A stretch of 64,000 bases of DNA from Caulobacter endophyticus (GCF_029543245.1 NZ_JARQWV010000008.1:124001-188000), one strand, 5' to 3'. Positions 25,109-33,462 are shown, numbered from the stretch's first letter. Program-made: numbers and translations. Notes: generated from the letters alone by a model not told the origin.

Positions 25109-27663
25109 GACAGTCCCGCCGGGAACAGGCGCATCAGGCCTAGCCCCACCAGCCCTTGCCCGGCGGTGTAGCCCAGGAACAGCCCAACCAGTTGGACCGT
25201 CGCCGGCCGGTCGGCGGCGACATAGCCGAACAGGCCGCGCAGCAGGACGTACAGCGCCATGATCGCCGACACGGCCACGAAGAAGCCCTGCCAGGACAGG
25301 ATGGAATAGACGATCGCCCCCTGGGCGCTGAGCTTGGCGGCCAGGCCGCCGCCGCGCCAGGCGGTCAGGTCGACCGCGAAGGCCGCCGCCAGCAGGGCGC
25401 CCGACAGCAGGATCATGGCGACCGCCTGCCAGGGGCCGTGCCTGGCGTCTCGGACCAGGCGATGGTTGGCGAGCCAGGCCAGCACCCCCGCCGCCAGCGT
25501 CATCGCGCCCGCCGCGGCCAGCGACCCGGTCCCGGGCGGCGGCCGCCAGGCCTCCATATTGCGGCTCCACAGGAAGACGTAGGAGAACACCGACATCGCC
25601 AGCACCATGCCGCCGACCACCAGGGTGGTGACCATCGCCCACCAGCCGGTGCTGGATGGGCCCGTGGCGTAGGTCGACAGCTCGATCCCGGCGCCGACGT
25701 CCACGGTTCTCTGCTTCTGCGGATGGTCGAGAAACCAGCACCAGCGCAGCACGCAGGCGATCGCCAGCATGCCGCTGGCCACCGAGGCGACATAGGCCTG
25801 CACGGTCAGCAGCAGGAAGAACCCCGCTGTGAACACCGCCGCCCACACGTGCCAGCCCGAAGGAACCGGCATGGGCAGCAGGTGCTGCGGTTCGGCGTTG
25901 ATCGGGCTGGTCACCAGGGTCTCGCGCCCCCCCGTCGGCGTTCCGGGAAGGAAGTAGCGCCCGGCGGCGACGTCGCGACCCAGGTTCTTCTGGTCCCACA
26001 ACGGGTAGAGCGAGCGCACGATCGGGATGCTGCGCGTCGAATAGAGCCCGGTGGGGAGCCATTCCAGCCCGCCGCCCTCGTAGACGTTGCCGGCGTCCTT
26101 CGGCCCGAACGGCCGGAAATTGCGGATCATGTCGATGATCCAGATCAGCACTCCGGCGGCGAACACGAAGGCGCCCAGGGTCGAGATCAGGTTCGGCCAT
26201 TCCCAGTCGCGGCCGCCGGCATAGGTGTAGATCCGCCGCGGCATGCCCATCAGGCCCACCAGGTGCATCGGCAGGAAGGCCAGGTGCATGCCGGCGAACA
26301 TCAGCCAGAACACCCAGCGTCCCAGGCGCTCGCTCAGCGGCCGGGCCGAGCTCATCGGCGTCCAGTAGTAGATGGCCGCGAACAGCGGAAAGACCATGCC
26401 GCCGATCAGCACGTAGTGCAGGTGGGCGACGATGAAATAGGTGTCGTGGGCCTGCCAGTCGAAGGGAACCATGGCAGCCATCACGCCGGTCAATCCGCCC
26501 ATCACGAAAACGAGCAGCGAGCCCAGCACGAAGAGGCCAGGCGTGTTGAACCGCATCCGGCCGCTGGCGACGGTGGCGATCCAGGCGAACACTTGCACGC
26601 CGGCCGGCAGGCTGACCGCCATCGAGGCGGCCGAGAACAGCCCGATCGACACGCCCGGCATGCCGGTGGTGAACATGTGGTGGGCCCAGACCCCGAAGCT
26701 GATGAAGCCCGTCGCCAGGAAGGCCAGGACCACCAGCCAGTGTCCGACCAGCGGCGTGCGGGCCACGGCCGGCACGATGGTGGACATCGCTCCCGCCGCC
26801 GGCAGGAAGATGATGTAGACTTCCGGGTGACCGAAGAACCAGAAGAGGTGCTGCCACAGCATCGGGTCGCCGCCACGCGCCGCGTCGAAGAAGGGCCAGC
26901 CGAGCGCGCGTTCCAGCTCCAGAAGGGTGGTGGCCAGGATCACCGACGGGAAGGCGATGATGATCATCCCGGCGAACACCAGCATGGCCCAGGCGAAGAT
27001 CGGCAGCTTGTCCAGGCTCATGCCCGGCGCGCGGGTCTTCAGGACGCCGACGATGATTTCGATGGCGCCGGCGATGGCCGAGATTTCGATGAAGCCGATG
27101 CCCAGTAGCCAGAAATCGGCGTTGATGCCTGGCGAGTAGGTCGTCGAGGTCAGCGGCGGATACATGAACCAGCCGCCGTTCGGCGCCAGGCCGAAGAACA
27201 GCGAGCAGAAGAACGCCAGCCCGCCGATCAGATAGGCCCAGAAGGCGTAGGCCGACAGCCGCGGGAAGGGCAGGTCGCGCGCCCCCAGCATCTGCGGCAG
27301 CAGCAGCACGCCCAGCGCCTCGACCGCCGGCACGGCGAACAGGAACATCATCACCGTGCCGTGCATGGTGAAGACCTGGTTGTAGGTCTCTTGCGGCAGC
27401 ACGCCGTTGTAGGGCAGGGCCAACTGGGCGCGCATCAGAAGCGCCAGCACGCCGGCCAGCACGAAGAACAGCATGGCCGCGCCCACGTAGTAGACGCCCA
27501 CATAGTTGTTGTTGATGACCGTGATCCATTCCCACCGCCTGGGTGCGCACCAGATGCGCTCCAGTTCGGCGAGCTCGCCGGCCGGGCGGCGGCCCTTGGT
27601 GGGGAAGCGGTCGTAGAGGGCGGTGTCGAAGCCGGTTTCCGACGCTTCCGGCGGACCGCTCAC
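25105..27663 (-). CDS. Cytochrome c oxidase subunit I-III fusion
   Basis: An 852-residue fusion of catalytic subunit I with subunit III of a heme-copper oxidase. The subunit I part (about 1-560) has the heme ligand in MHGTVMM (His101), the CuB/Tyr site HPEVYI (His279, Tyr283), AHHMFTTGMPG (His328, His329) and HDTYFIVAHLHYV (His414, His416), so it is a type A oxidase. The last 200-odd residues form subunit III (GPSSTGWWAMVTTLVV onward). I start at GTG 27663, which overlaps the subunit II stop (GTGA); the frame upstream only shadows subunit II. Such I-III fusions are known in caa3 oxidases. Confidence 0.92.
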   Translation of the reverse strand: MSGPPEASETGFDTALYDRFPTKGRRPAGELAELERIWCAPRRWEWITVINNNYVGVYYVGAAMLFFVLAGVLALLMRAQLALPYNGVLPQETYNQVFTMHGTVMMFLFAVPAVEALGVLLLPQMLGARDLPFPRLSAYAFWAYLIGGLAFFCSLFFGLAPNGGWFMYPPLTSTTYSPGINADFWLLGIGFIEISAIAGAIEIIVGVLKTRAPGMSLDKLPIFAWAMLVFAGMIIIAFPSVILATTLLELERALGWPFFDAARGGDPMLWQHLFWFFGHPEVYIIFLPAAGAMSTIVPAVARTPLVGHWLVVLAFLATGFISFGVWAHHMFTTGMPGVSIGLFSAASMAVSLPAGVQVFAWIATVASGRMRFNTPGLFVLGSLLVFVMGGLTGVMAAMVPFDWQAHDTYFIVAHLHYVLIGGMVFPLFAAIYYWTPMSSARPLSERLGRWVFWLMFAGMHLAFLPMHLVGLMGMPRRIYTYAGGRDWEWPNLISTLGAFVFAAGVLIWIIDMIRNFRPFGPKDAGNVYEGGGLEWLPTGLYSTRSIPIVRSLYPLWDQKNLGRDVAAGRYFLPGTPTGGRETLVTSPINAEPQHLLPMPVPSGWHVWAAVFTAGFFLLLTVQAYVASVASGMLAIACVLRWCWFLDHPQKQRTVDVGAGIELSTYATGPSSTGWWAMVTTLVVGGMVLAMSVFSYVFLWSRNMEAWRPPPGTGSLAAAGAMTLAAGVLAWLANHRLVRDARHGPWQAVAMILLSGALLAAAFAVDLTAWRGGGLAAKLSAQGAIVYSILSWQGFFVAVSAIMALYVLLRGLFGYVAADRPATVQLVGLFLGYTAGQGLVGLGLMRLFPAGLS

Positions 27664-28625
27664 TTCAGGCCCTCCAGATAGGTGGCGACCTCGCGCAGTT
27701 CCCGGCCCTTCAGCACGGGGTAGGCGGGCATGCGGTTGCCGGGCTTGATCGCCTGGCTGTCGCCGATCCAGCCCGCCATCGTTCCGGCGTTGTTGGGCAG
27801 GACCCCCGCGCCCAGGGTGCGGCGGGCGCCGACATGGGTCAGGTCGGGGCCGGCCAGGCCATTGGCGTCCGTGCCGCGGATGGCGTGGCAGGCGCCGCAT
27901 CCGGCCCTGTCGAACACCGCCTTGCCCGCCGCCTGGTTCGGGGAGGGCGCAGCCGGCGCGGCCTGCCGCGCCTTCCAGGCCTCGTAGTCGGCCGGAGCGT
28001 GGGCGACCACCACCAGCGCCATCAGGGCGTGGGGTCCGCCGCAGAACTCCGCGCATTGCGCGCCGTATTCGCCCGGCTTGTCGGCCTGGACGCGCAGGAT
28101 GTTGCGCCGGCCCGGGATCATGTCGAGCTTGCCGTTCAGGCGCGGAATCCAGAGGGAGTGGATGACGTCGGTAGACTCCAGCTCCAGCGCCACCGGGCGG
28201 CCCGTGGGAATGTGGATTTCGTTGGCGTCCTGGAAGGCCTCGGCGCCGCCGGCGTCCAGATAGGCCACGCGCCACCACCACATTTCGCCCGTCACCCGGA
28301 TGCGTTCCTCGCCCGGCCGGGGCGGCTCGCTCATTCTGTGGGTCAGTGACAGGCCCCAGGCCAGCAGGGCGCTCAGCACCACGACGGGAAAGGCGACGCC
28401 CGCGACCCAGACCAGCCGCTCGCCGCCCAGCCTCCGTCGCCAGGCGCGCGGGGCGAACAGGGCGATGGCGAGCGCGACCACGACCACCGCCAGCACCGTG
28501 GCCACCACCGCCAGCAGGCCCCAGGTCAGGCTATTGAGCGGGGCGGCGAACGGGCCGGCCGGGTCCATGGCCGGCGGCGGCCAGCCCTTGAAGCTGTCGT
28601 GGGCGGGTGGGGCGTCAGTCTGCAT
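27660..28625 (-). CDS. coxB: Cytochrome c oxidase subunit II fused to a cytochrome c domain
   Basis: 321 residues. Two membrane helices (about 36-58 and 72-92) anchor a periplasmic CuA domain. Its copper ligands are visible: His156, and Cys191/Cys195/His199/Met202 in CAEFCGGPHALM. After residue 225 a class I cytochrome c domain follows, with CGACH (243-247) and a distal Met in GNRMPAYP. A CuA subunit carrying its own cytochrome c defines the caa3 type. The start overlaps the end of the upstream small cytochrome gene. Confidence 0.93.
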   Translation of the reverse strand: MQTDAPPAHDSFKGWPPPAMDPAGPFAAPLNSLTWGLLAVVATVLAVVVVALAIALFAPRAWRRRLGGERLVWVAGVAFPVVVLSALLAWGLSLTHRMSEPPRPGEERIRVTGEMWWWRVAYLDAGGAEAFQDANEIHIPTGRPVALELESTDVIHSLWIPRLNGKLDMIPGRRNILRVQADKPGEYGAQCAEFCGGPHALMALVVVAHAPADYEAWKARQAAPAAPSPNQAAGKAVFDRAGCGACHAIRGTDANGLAGPDLTHVGARRTLGAGVLPNNAGTMAGWIGDSQAIKPGNRMPAYPVLKGRELREVATYLEGLK

Positions 28626-28971
28626 CGAGCGTGTAGAGATAGGCCGCGACGTCGCGGGCTTGGCTTTCGGTCAGGCCGGAAGCGGGCATGGCGGTGTCCT
28701 GGGCCATGGCCGGCGCATCGCGCAGCCAGGCCGCCAGCGTGTCTGGGCGGTTGGGAAAGCGGCCGCCGAGCGTCGACTGGCCGGCGAAGCCCGCCAGCGA
28801 GCCGCCCACCGCGCCGCGAGGCCATTTCACGCCTGGGATCGCGTGGCAGGCGGCGCAACCTTCGGCTTCGATCAGGGCGAGCCCTCGGGCGGGATCGGCG
28901 CCGGCCAGCTGGCGCGGTGGGATCGACTTGTCGGCGCAGGCCACCAGGGTCGCCCCGGCCAGCCCGATCAT
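28615..28971 (-). CDS. Small c-type cytochrome, probable lipoprotein
   Basis: About 118 residues with one heme site, CAACH, and a likely axial methionine in MPASGLTESQARDVAAYLYTL. The N-terminus has a hydrophobic stretch ending in LVAC, a lipobox. I prefer ATG 28971 because the TTG at 29034 would leave only 39 bases to the divergent gene at 29074. It is the first gene of the oxidase operon and overlaps subunit II by 11 bases. It may deliver electrons to the oxidase (inference). Confidence 0.8.
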   Translation of the reverse strand: MIGLAGATLVACADKSIPPRQLAGADPARGLALIEAEGCAACHAIPGVKWPRGAVGGSLAGFAGQSTLGGRFPNRPDTLAAWLRDAPAMAQDTAMPASGLTESQARDVAAYLYTLDAD

Positions 28972-29073
28972 CGCCGCACTCGCTGTCCTGGCTCCACCGA
29001 TCACCAAGGCCCCTTCGAAAACCCGAAGGCTCAACCCGTCGGAACGGTCGCGGTTCCGCAGGGTTTAGGCCGA

Positions 29074-29805
29074 GTGGGTCGTTTTGCTTTCTCCCTCCTG
29101 GCGCTCGCCGCGCTCGCCGCCTGCGATCGCGCGCAAACGCGCACCGATGCGCTGCTCAGCGCAGACGGGCGAACCATCGCCATGAGCGGCGGTGCGGGCG
29201 GCGCTGCGCATGCCTGCTTTTCCTGTCATGGGCTGGACGGCGAGGGCGACGGCGTCTCAGTTCCGCGCCTGGCTGGTCTCGACGCCGGCTATCTGCAGAA
29301 GCAGATGGAGGACTACGCCTCGGGCATCCGGCCCGACAAGGTGATGGGGCCGGTCGCAAAGCCGCTGGACGACGACGCCCGCCGCGCCGTCGCCGCCTAC
29401 TACGCGGCCTTGCCGGTCAAGGCGACCGGCGGTGCGGCTGCGCCGCCGCCTGCGCTCTGGACGGCCGGCGATCCCGCCCGCGACGTCGCCCCCTGCGCCG
29501 CCTGCCATGGCCGCGAGGGGCAGGGCGTGGGTTCGGGGCAGCCCGCCCTGGCCGGCCAGCCCGCCGCCTATACGATCGACCAGTTCGACCGCTGGAAGCG
29601 CGCGGTGCGCCGCAACGATGCGCGCGGCGTGATGACCGCGATCGCCGGCAAGCTCACCGAAAGCGAAGTCGCCGCCTTAGCGGCCTGGTTAGAGACGCGA
29701 CCCGCTTCTCCAAGGCCCGCCAGCGGCGCTGCCAGCGCGTCCGCCGTCGAGGCCGCTGCGGCAGGATCGGCAGCATCCCGTGAAGGACGTCGTCGCGATC
29801 GATGA
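29074..29805 (+). CDS. Diheme cytochrome c (c4-like), probable lipoprotein
   Basis: About 243 residues with two heme-binding motifs, CFSCH and CAACH, about 100 residues apart. The surrounding repeats (GVSVPRLAGLDAGYLQKQMEDY and GQPALAGQPAAYTIDQFDRW) match the two-domain c4 type. The start GTG at 29074 leads straight into a signal ending LAALAAC, a lipobox. It is divergent from the small cytochrome gene and would carry electrons in the periplasm. Its low-complexity tail overlaps the b561 gene on the other strand by 152 bases. Confidence 0.85.
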   Translation: MGRFAFSLLALAALAACDRAQTRTDALLSADGRTIAMSGGAGGAAHACFSCHGLDGEGDGVSVPRLAGLDAGYLQKQMEDYASGIRPDKVMGPVAKPLDDDARRAVAAYYAALPVKATGGAAAPPPALWTAGDPARDVAPCAACHGREGQGVGSGQPALAGQPAAYTIDQFDRWKRAVRRNDARGVMTAIAGKLTESEVAALAAWLETRPASPRPASGAASASAVEAAAAGSAASREGRRRDR

Positions 29806-30364
29806 GGTGGTGCTTCAGCGCGGCTCCCACATGGATGGGGATCATGGCCAGCAGGCTGAAAGCCAGGCCCCAGTGCAGCCACTCGGCGATCGTCTCGATG
29901 GTCCAGCGCGTCGCGTTCGACAGCTCGCCAAACGGCAGCAGCGGCCAGGGGGCGAGGGTCAGCAGGGTGAGCTCGGTTTCCCGCGCGGTGGCCGAGACCA
30001 TGGCCCAGCCGCTGAGCGGCAGTCCGAACAGGCAGGTGTAGAAGACGTAGTGGGTGACGTGCGCGGCCGTGCTTTCCCAGCCGGGCTTGTCGGCGTCGTT
30101 GATGACCGCCGGCGCGAACAGCCGCCAGCCGACCCGGCCCAGCACCAGGACCAGCATCAGCACGCCGACCAGGTAGTGGACCTCATAGGCGCCCGCCATC
30201 TGCGCGCCGGGGGCGGCGCGGCCCATCCATAAGCCCCAGCCCAGTTGGAACATCACCAGTGCGGCCATGGTCCAGTGGAACAGGATCGCCACCGGCGAAT
30301 AGCGGCCCTGGTCGGCATGACCGGCCGCCCATTCGAAGGCGTTCTCTATCAGCCGGTCGATCAT
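29654..30364 (-). CDS. Cytochrome b561-type membrane protein
   Basis: 236 residues with four membrane helices of the Ni/Fe-hydrogenase/b561 type. Candidate heme-ligand histidines lie in PVAILFHWTMAALVMFQ, YEVHYLVGVLM, AEWLHWGLAFSLL and the IPIHVGAALKHHLIDRD end. Its start overlaps the ctaG-like stop (ATGA). The tail after residue 205 is very Arg-rich and antisense to the cytochrome c4 gene. It probably passes electrons between quinol and the periplasmic cytochromes, but the partner is not known. Confidence 0.85.
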   Translation of the reverse strand: MIDRLIENAFEWAAGHADQGRYSPVAILFHWTMAALVMFQLGWGLWMGRAAPGAQMAGAYEVHYLVGVLMLVLVLGRVGWRLFAPAVINDADKPGWESTAAHVTHYVFYTCLFGLPLSGWAMVSATARETELTLLTLAPWPLLPFGELSNATRWTIETIAEWLHWGLAFSLLAMIPIHVGAALKHHLIDRDDVLHGMLPILPQRPRRRTRWQRRWRALEKRVASLTRPLRRRLRFR

Positions 30365-31086
30365 GCGGCGGCTGGCCTCGTCGCCTTGCGCAGCCGCCCG
30401 CCCAGCAAGGCCAGGGCGGCCAGGAGGTAGATGGCGGACGCCGGGATCCACATGACAAGTCCCGCCAATTGCTGGTCGTCCAGCGGCGACAGGCCCCAGG
30501 CGGCGGTGGTCAGGGCGTGCGGCGCGTAGATCGCGCGCGGCAGGAACGTCAGCAATGCGCCCAAAAGGCCCATCTGCACCGTGGTCGCCAGCAATGCGGC
30601 CACAGCGGCGGGAGCCGGAGCCGCGCGCACCGCTCGCCAGAAGCAAAGGGCGACGGCCGCGAGGCTGGCCTGCATCAGCCAATAGACGCCGTCGTTCGAC
30701 AGCGCGGCCTCATAGGCGACGGGTGCGTGCCATGCCCAGAACACAGCCGCGAATGCGAGCGTGAAAAGCGCGAGACCGTTGCGGCGGGGGGCGGGCAGGG
30801 CCCAGGCCAGCAAGGGGGCGAGCGCCCCGCTCAGCAGGACGTGATGCACCGTGCGGGCTGTGAACAGCGCCGAACTGAGGGCGCACAGGGGAGAGACGAA
30901 GACGAGCGCCAGGACCACGATCGCCGCCGTCGCCGGCGTCCGGCGGGCGGGGAGGGCGATCCACAGCGTTCCAGCCAGTACGGCCAGCGCCGCCAGCAGG
31001 ACGGGGTCGAGGTTCCACCGCATCCAGAGATCATCCGGCGCGGGGCCCTTTCCGCAGTATGGAATCCAGACGTCTCGCCCGGCCAT
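30361..31086 (-). CDS. ctaG: CtaG-type cytochrome c oxidase assembly factor (caa3_CtaG)
   Basis: A 241-residue protein with about six to seven membrane helices. Typical parts are WNLDPVLLAALA at the start, SPLCALSSALFTARTVHHVLL, LLAWALPAP, and APHALTTAAWGLSPLDDQQLAGLVMWIPAS, which identify the caa3_CtaG family of copper delivery/assembly proteins. GGAGGG lies four bases before the ATG. It sits beside the oxidase genes as expected, in a short operon with the b561-type gene. Confidence 0.9.
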   Translation of the reverse strand: MAGRDVWIPYCGKGPAPDDLWMRWNLDPVLLAALAVLAGTLWIALPARRTPATAAIVVLALVFVSPLCALSSALFTARTVHHVLLSGALAPLLAWALPAPRRNGLALFTLAFAAVFWAWHAPVAYEAALSNDGVYWLMQASLAAVALCFWRAVRAAPAPAAVAALLATTVQMGLLGALLTFLPRAIYAPHALTTAAWGLSPLDDQQLAGLVMWIPASAIYLLAALALLGGRLRKATRPAAA

Positions 31087-31125
31087 GCGCCCTCCAGAAA
31101 CTCCAGGGGGACAACACGGCAGGGA

Positions 31126-31142
31126 CGCCGGACGTTCCGGCG
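31126..31142 (-). terminator. Short hairpin after the LuxR-type gene
   Basis: CGCCGGA (31126-31132) and TCCGGCG (31136-31142) form a perfect 7-bp stem, beginning four bases past the minus-strand regulator's stop codon. No T-run is seen, so termination is likely but not proven. Confidence 0.45.
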
Positions 31143-31146
31143 GGGG

Positions 31147-31725
31147 TCAGGCGATGATCTTGACCATGGTGGCCAGGATCTCCTCCTTCGAGCGCACGCC
31201 CATCTTGCCGTGGATGTGCTTGATATGGGTGCGGACCGTCAGGATCGACACGCCCTTCAGCTCGGCGATCCGGTCGGCGCTGTGGCCCGCGATGATCTCG
31301 GCCAGGATCCGGGCTTCCATGATGCTCAGGCCGAACAGGGCCTCGAGGCGGGGCAGGTGGGCGGGGGCGTCGAAGTCCTTCAGCACGATGACGATGGCGC
31401 GATCGTCAGCGTCCTCCACGACCCGCATGCGCAGCAGGAAGCGACGGTCCTGGTCCTCATTCTCGATGAACTGGCAGACCTCGTGGCCGGCCAGGGCCTC
31501 GGCCATCCGTTCCATCAGGAACTGATGCGTGCGGCGGTCGGCGCCGCCGATCTTGCCGCCGCGGTCGACCAGCGGGCTGGGGCCCGACAGCATGGCGGCC
31601 GCGGCGCGCGAGCGCCAGAGCACCGTGGCGGTCTGGTCGATGACGATGCGAGCGACTTGGTCTTCGTCGAGGCAGAAGCGCACGGCGCTCGCGTCGATGA
31701 TGGTGGCGGCTTGGGTACCGTCCAT
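31147..31725 (-). CDS. LuxR-type helix-turn-helix regulator 1
   Basis: 192 residues with a PAS-like N-terminal part (FCLDEDQVARIVIDQTATVLW, FLLRMRVVEDADDRAIVIVL) and a C-terminal LuxR helix-turn-helix (SIMEARILAEIIAGHSADRIAELKGVSILTVRTHIKHIHGKMG). No receiver domain is present. I chose ATG 31725 because a GGGAGGGAAAGG tract precedes it; the TTG-like start further up is unlikely. It has the same architecture as the regulator at 41753. The pair brackets the spore coat U pilus operon, so it is a candidate controller of it. Confidence 0.85.
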   Translation of the reverse strand: MDGTQAATIIDASAVRFCLDEDQVARIVIDQTATVLWRSRAAAAMLSGPSPLVDRGGKIGGADRRTHQFLMERMAEALAGHEVCQFIENEDQDRRFLLRMRVVEDADDRAIVIVLKDFDAPAHLPRLEALFGLSIMEARILAEIIAGHSADRIAELKGVSILTVRTHIKHIHGKMGVRSKEEILATMVKIIA

Positions 31726-32062
31726 TCCTTTCCCTCCCTGGCCGGCCTTTGACCGGCTGGACCCCGCTTCTTTGGCCGGGTCGACTTGTTCCTTACTTAA
31801 AGCCAACTAGGGATGGGTTATCCACAACCTGGGATTAAATCGGATGTCGTAGCGTCAGTTTGACGCAATCCATGTTGAGAATGCCTATCACCAAGAACTA
31901 AGTCACCCATTTGTATTACTAGGTGTGGGTTAGATGTCCGTATTTTATTCAAATTCTCCTGGTGGGTGAAACTGTACTAGCTACCCAAGGTGGGGGATTT
32001 CAGGTCCTCGGTTCTCTGCAATCGTTCATTAAGAACTTGTTAAGAGAAACGGGGTCTGGGAC
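31726..32062. promoter_or_regulatory. AT-rich control region upstream of the spore coat U pilus operon
   Basis: No gene lies here. The segment is far more AT-rich than its neighbours. It holds five TGGGT-type half-sites at 31813, 31914 (inverted), 31925, 31962 and 31982 (inverted). It also holds a TTATCCACA DnaA-box match at 31818-31826 and a TTAA-N7-TTAA box at 32029-32043. It lies between a LuxR-type regulator and the pilus operon, and probably carries both promoters. Confidence 0.6.
32029..32043 (+). promoter_or_regulatory. CtrA-type binding box
   Basis: TTAA, then GAACTTG (7 bases), then TTAA: an exact match to the TTAA-N7-TTAA consensus of the cell-cycle regulator CtrA of Caulobacter and relatives. 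It ends 19 bases before the first pilus subunit start. So close to the gene it may block transcription, or it may serve a nearly leaderless start. Confidence 0.6.
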
Positions 32063-32734
32063 ATGGCTGGCAAGCAACTGACGCTTCCTCGCGCCGTGCG
32101 CACCCAGCGCAAGCCGTCCTATAGGGACTGGATACTTGGCGGGAGCTTGCTGGCGGGAGTTATCCTCGCGGCCAGCGTGACGGAGAGCCGGGCGCAGGTC
32201 ACCGCCTACGCCGGCGGTTCGCCTCCGAACATCGTTCTGTCCATTCCGGTGACGGCTTCCGTGGGCGGACGCTGCGGCTTCTCCCCCGGCGCCGCGCCGA
32301 GCGGCAGCAAGGACGTGGGCGAGGTCAACAACGCCTTCACGGCGGACTTCCCCTTCACCTTGCAATGCACGGTGCCTTTCCGGGCGGCGGTGATTTCGGC
32401 CAACGGCGGGCTGCTGGCGTCCGGGGTTACTCCGGCCGTCGGCTACACCAACCTGGCGCCCTATCTGGTCGATCTGAACCTGGTCGGAGACAGCGGCGTC
32501 GGCACGGCCAGCGCCACCTGCGACACCAGCGACCTCAAGACCACCTCGGGCGCGACCTGCGGCTTCAAGGGGCCGGCCTCGGCCTCGCAGGGCCTGCGCC
32601 TTAACGGCTCGTCCTACGACGTGGGCGGCTCGTACGTGCGGGTTCATCGCGCCGCCTACGCCGGCGCCCAGATCCTGGCCGCGGCCAACACCTATTCGGA
32701 CTCGCTCACGGTGACGCTCAGCGTCTCGCCGTGA
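32063..32734 (+). CDS. Spore coat U domain pilus subunit 1
   Basis: 223 residues. A long signal peptide with an Arg-rich start ends near residue 44 (ESRAQ). The mature part is a beta-rich spore coat U (SCPU) domain with a conserved cysteine pair (GGRCGF, LQCTV) and the ending ANTYSDSLTVTLSVSP typical of subunits of archaic (Csu-type) chaperone-usher pili. It is the first gene of the operon and is followed by a hairpin, which suits a subunit made in a different amount from the rest. Confidence 0.8.
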   Translation: MAGKQLTLPRAVRTQRKPSYRDWILGGSLLAGVILAASVTESRAQVTAYAGGSPPNIVLSIPVTASVGGRCGFSPGAAPSGSKDVGEVNNAFTADFPFTLQCTVPFRAAVISANGGLLASGVTPAVGYTNLAPYLVDLNLVGDSGVGTASATCDTSDLKTTSGATCGFKGPASASQGLRLNGSSYDVGGSYVRVHRAAYAGAQILAAANTYSDSLTVTLSVSP

Positions 32735-32751
32735 CCCGCCTTCCGGGCCCG

Positions 32752-32785
32752 CTCCCCCGGCGGATCCGGCGTCTTTCAGGGGGAG
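32752..32785 (+). terminator. Hairpin between the first and second pilus subunit genes
   Basis: CTCCCCC (32752-32758) pairs with GGGGGAG (32779-32785) around a 20-base loop. It may cut down read-through into the rest of the operon and so set subunit ratios. Confidence 0.35.
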
Positions 32786-32849
32786 GGGGTGCAAGCCCCG
32801 GAACAAGCAGAAGTCGGCCGGGCCGACGCAAGACTTTGGGAGTGAAGAG

Positions 32850-33437
32850 ATGAAGAAGACGATCCTTCTCGGCGCCGCCGCCCTGCTGGGCCTGGCGATC
32901 GCCCCGGCCGCCATGGCCCAGACGGTCACCGGCACGGTCAACGTCACCGGCAGCGTCGCCGCCAAGTGCGTCGTCATCACCGGCGGCAGCGGCGGCACGT
33001 TCTCGGGCTCGATCCCGCTGGGCGAACTGGCCCAGGCCGACGGCACCCTGTCGACCACCCTGTCGGGCTCGACCAACGCCAGCCCCGGCGGCTCCACCCA
33101 GTTCCGCGTGAACTGCAACACCGCCGCCCCCAAGGTGACGCTGAGCTCGACCCGCCTGTCGCTGACCCCCAGCGCCGCCGCCCCGACCGGCTATACCGGC
33201 GACATCGACTACACCGCCGCCCTGGATGCGGCCCTGTCGAACAGCACGACCCAGACGGTCAGCTACGTGACCGCCGCGGCCCTGCCGGCCGCCACCGTCC
33301 AGAGCCTGTCGAGCAGCCTGGCCAACAGCGCCGGCAACCTGACGGTCAAGGCCTACGCCCTGAACACCGCTTCGGGCGCGCTGCTGATGGCCGGCAACTA
33401 CCAAAGCACGATCTCGATCACGATCGAGCCCTCGTGA
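32850..33437 (+). CDS. Spore coat U domain pilus subunit 2
   Basis: 195 residues. A clear signal peptide ends near residue 23 (AMAQ). The SCPU domain starts VTGTVNVTGSVAAKCVV, contains a second cysteine in FRVNCNTA, and ends GNYQSTISITIEPS. A GGGAGTGAAGAG tract precedes the ATG. By composition (Thr/Ser/Ala-rich, short loops) it could be the major shaft subunit, but this is inference. The following genes are spaced closely and co-transcribed. Confidence 0.85.
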   Translation: MKKTILLGAAALLGLAIAPAAMAQTVTGTVNVTGSVAAKCVVITGGSGGTFSGSIPLGELAQADGTLSTTLSGSTNASPGGSTQFRVNCNTAAPKVTLSSTRLSLTPSAAAPTGYTGDIDYTAALDAALSNSTTQTVSYVTAAALPAATVQSLSSSLANSAGNLTVKAYALNTASGALLMAGNYQSTISITIEPS

Positions 33438-33462
33438 CCGGACGAGAAAGGGAGGAAGCGCC

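Noticed and set aside
24800-27550. Long minus-strand frame through the oxidase gene, ending in the small membrane protein
   Set aside because: Only the last 102 codons (from 25108) look real; the rest is an Arg/Pro-rich shadow of subunit I-III in another frame.
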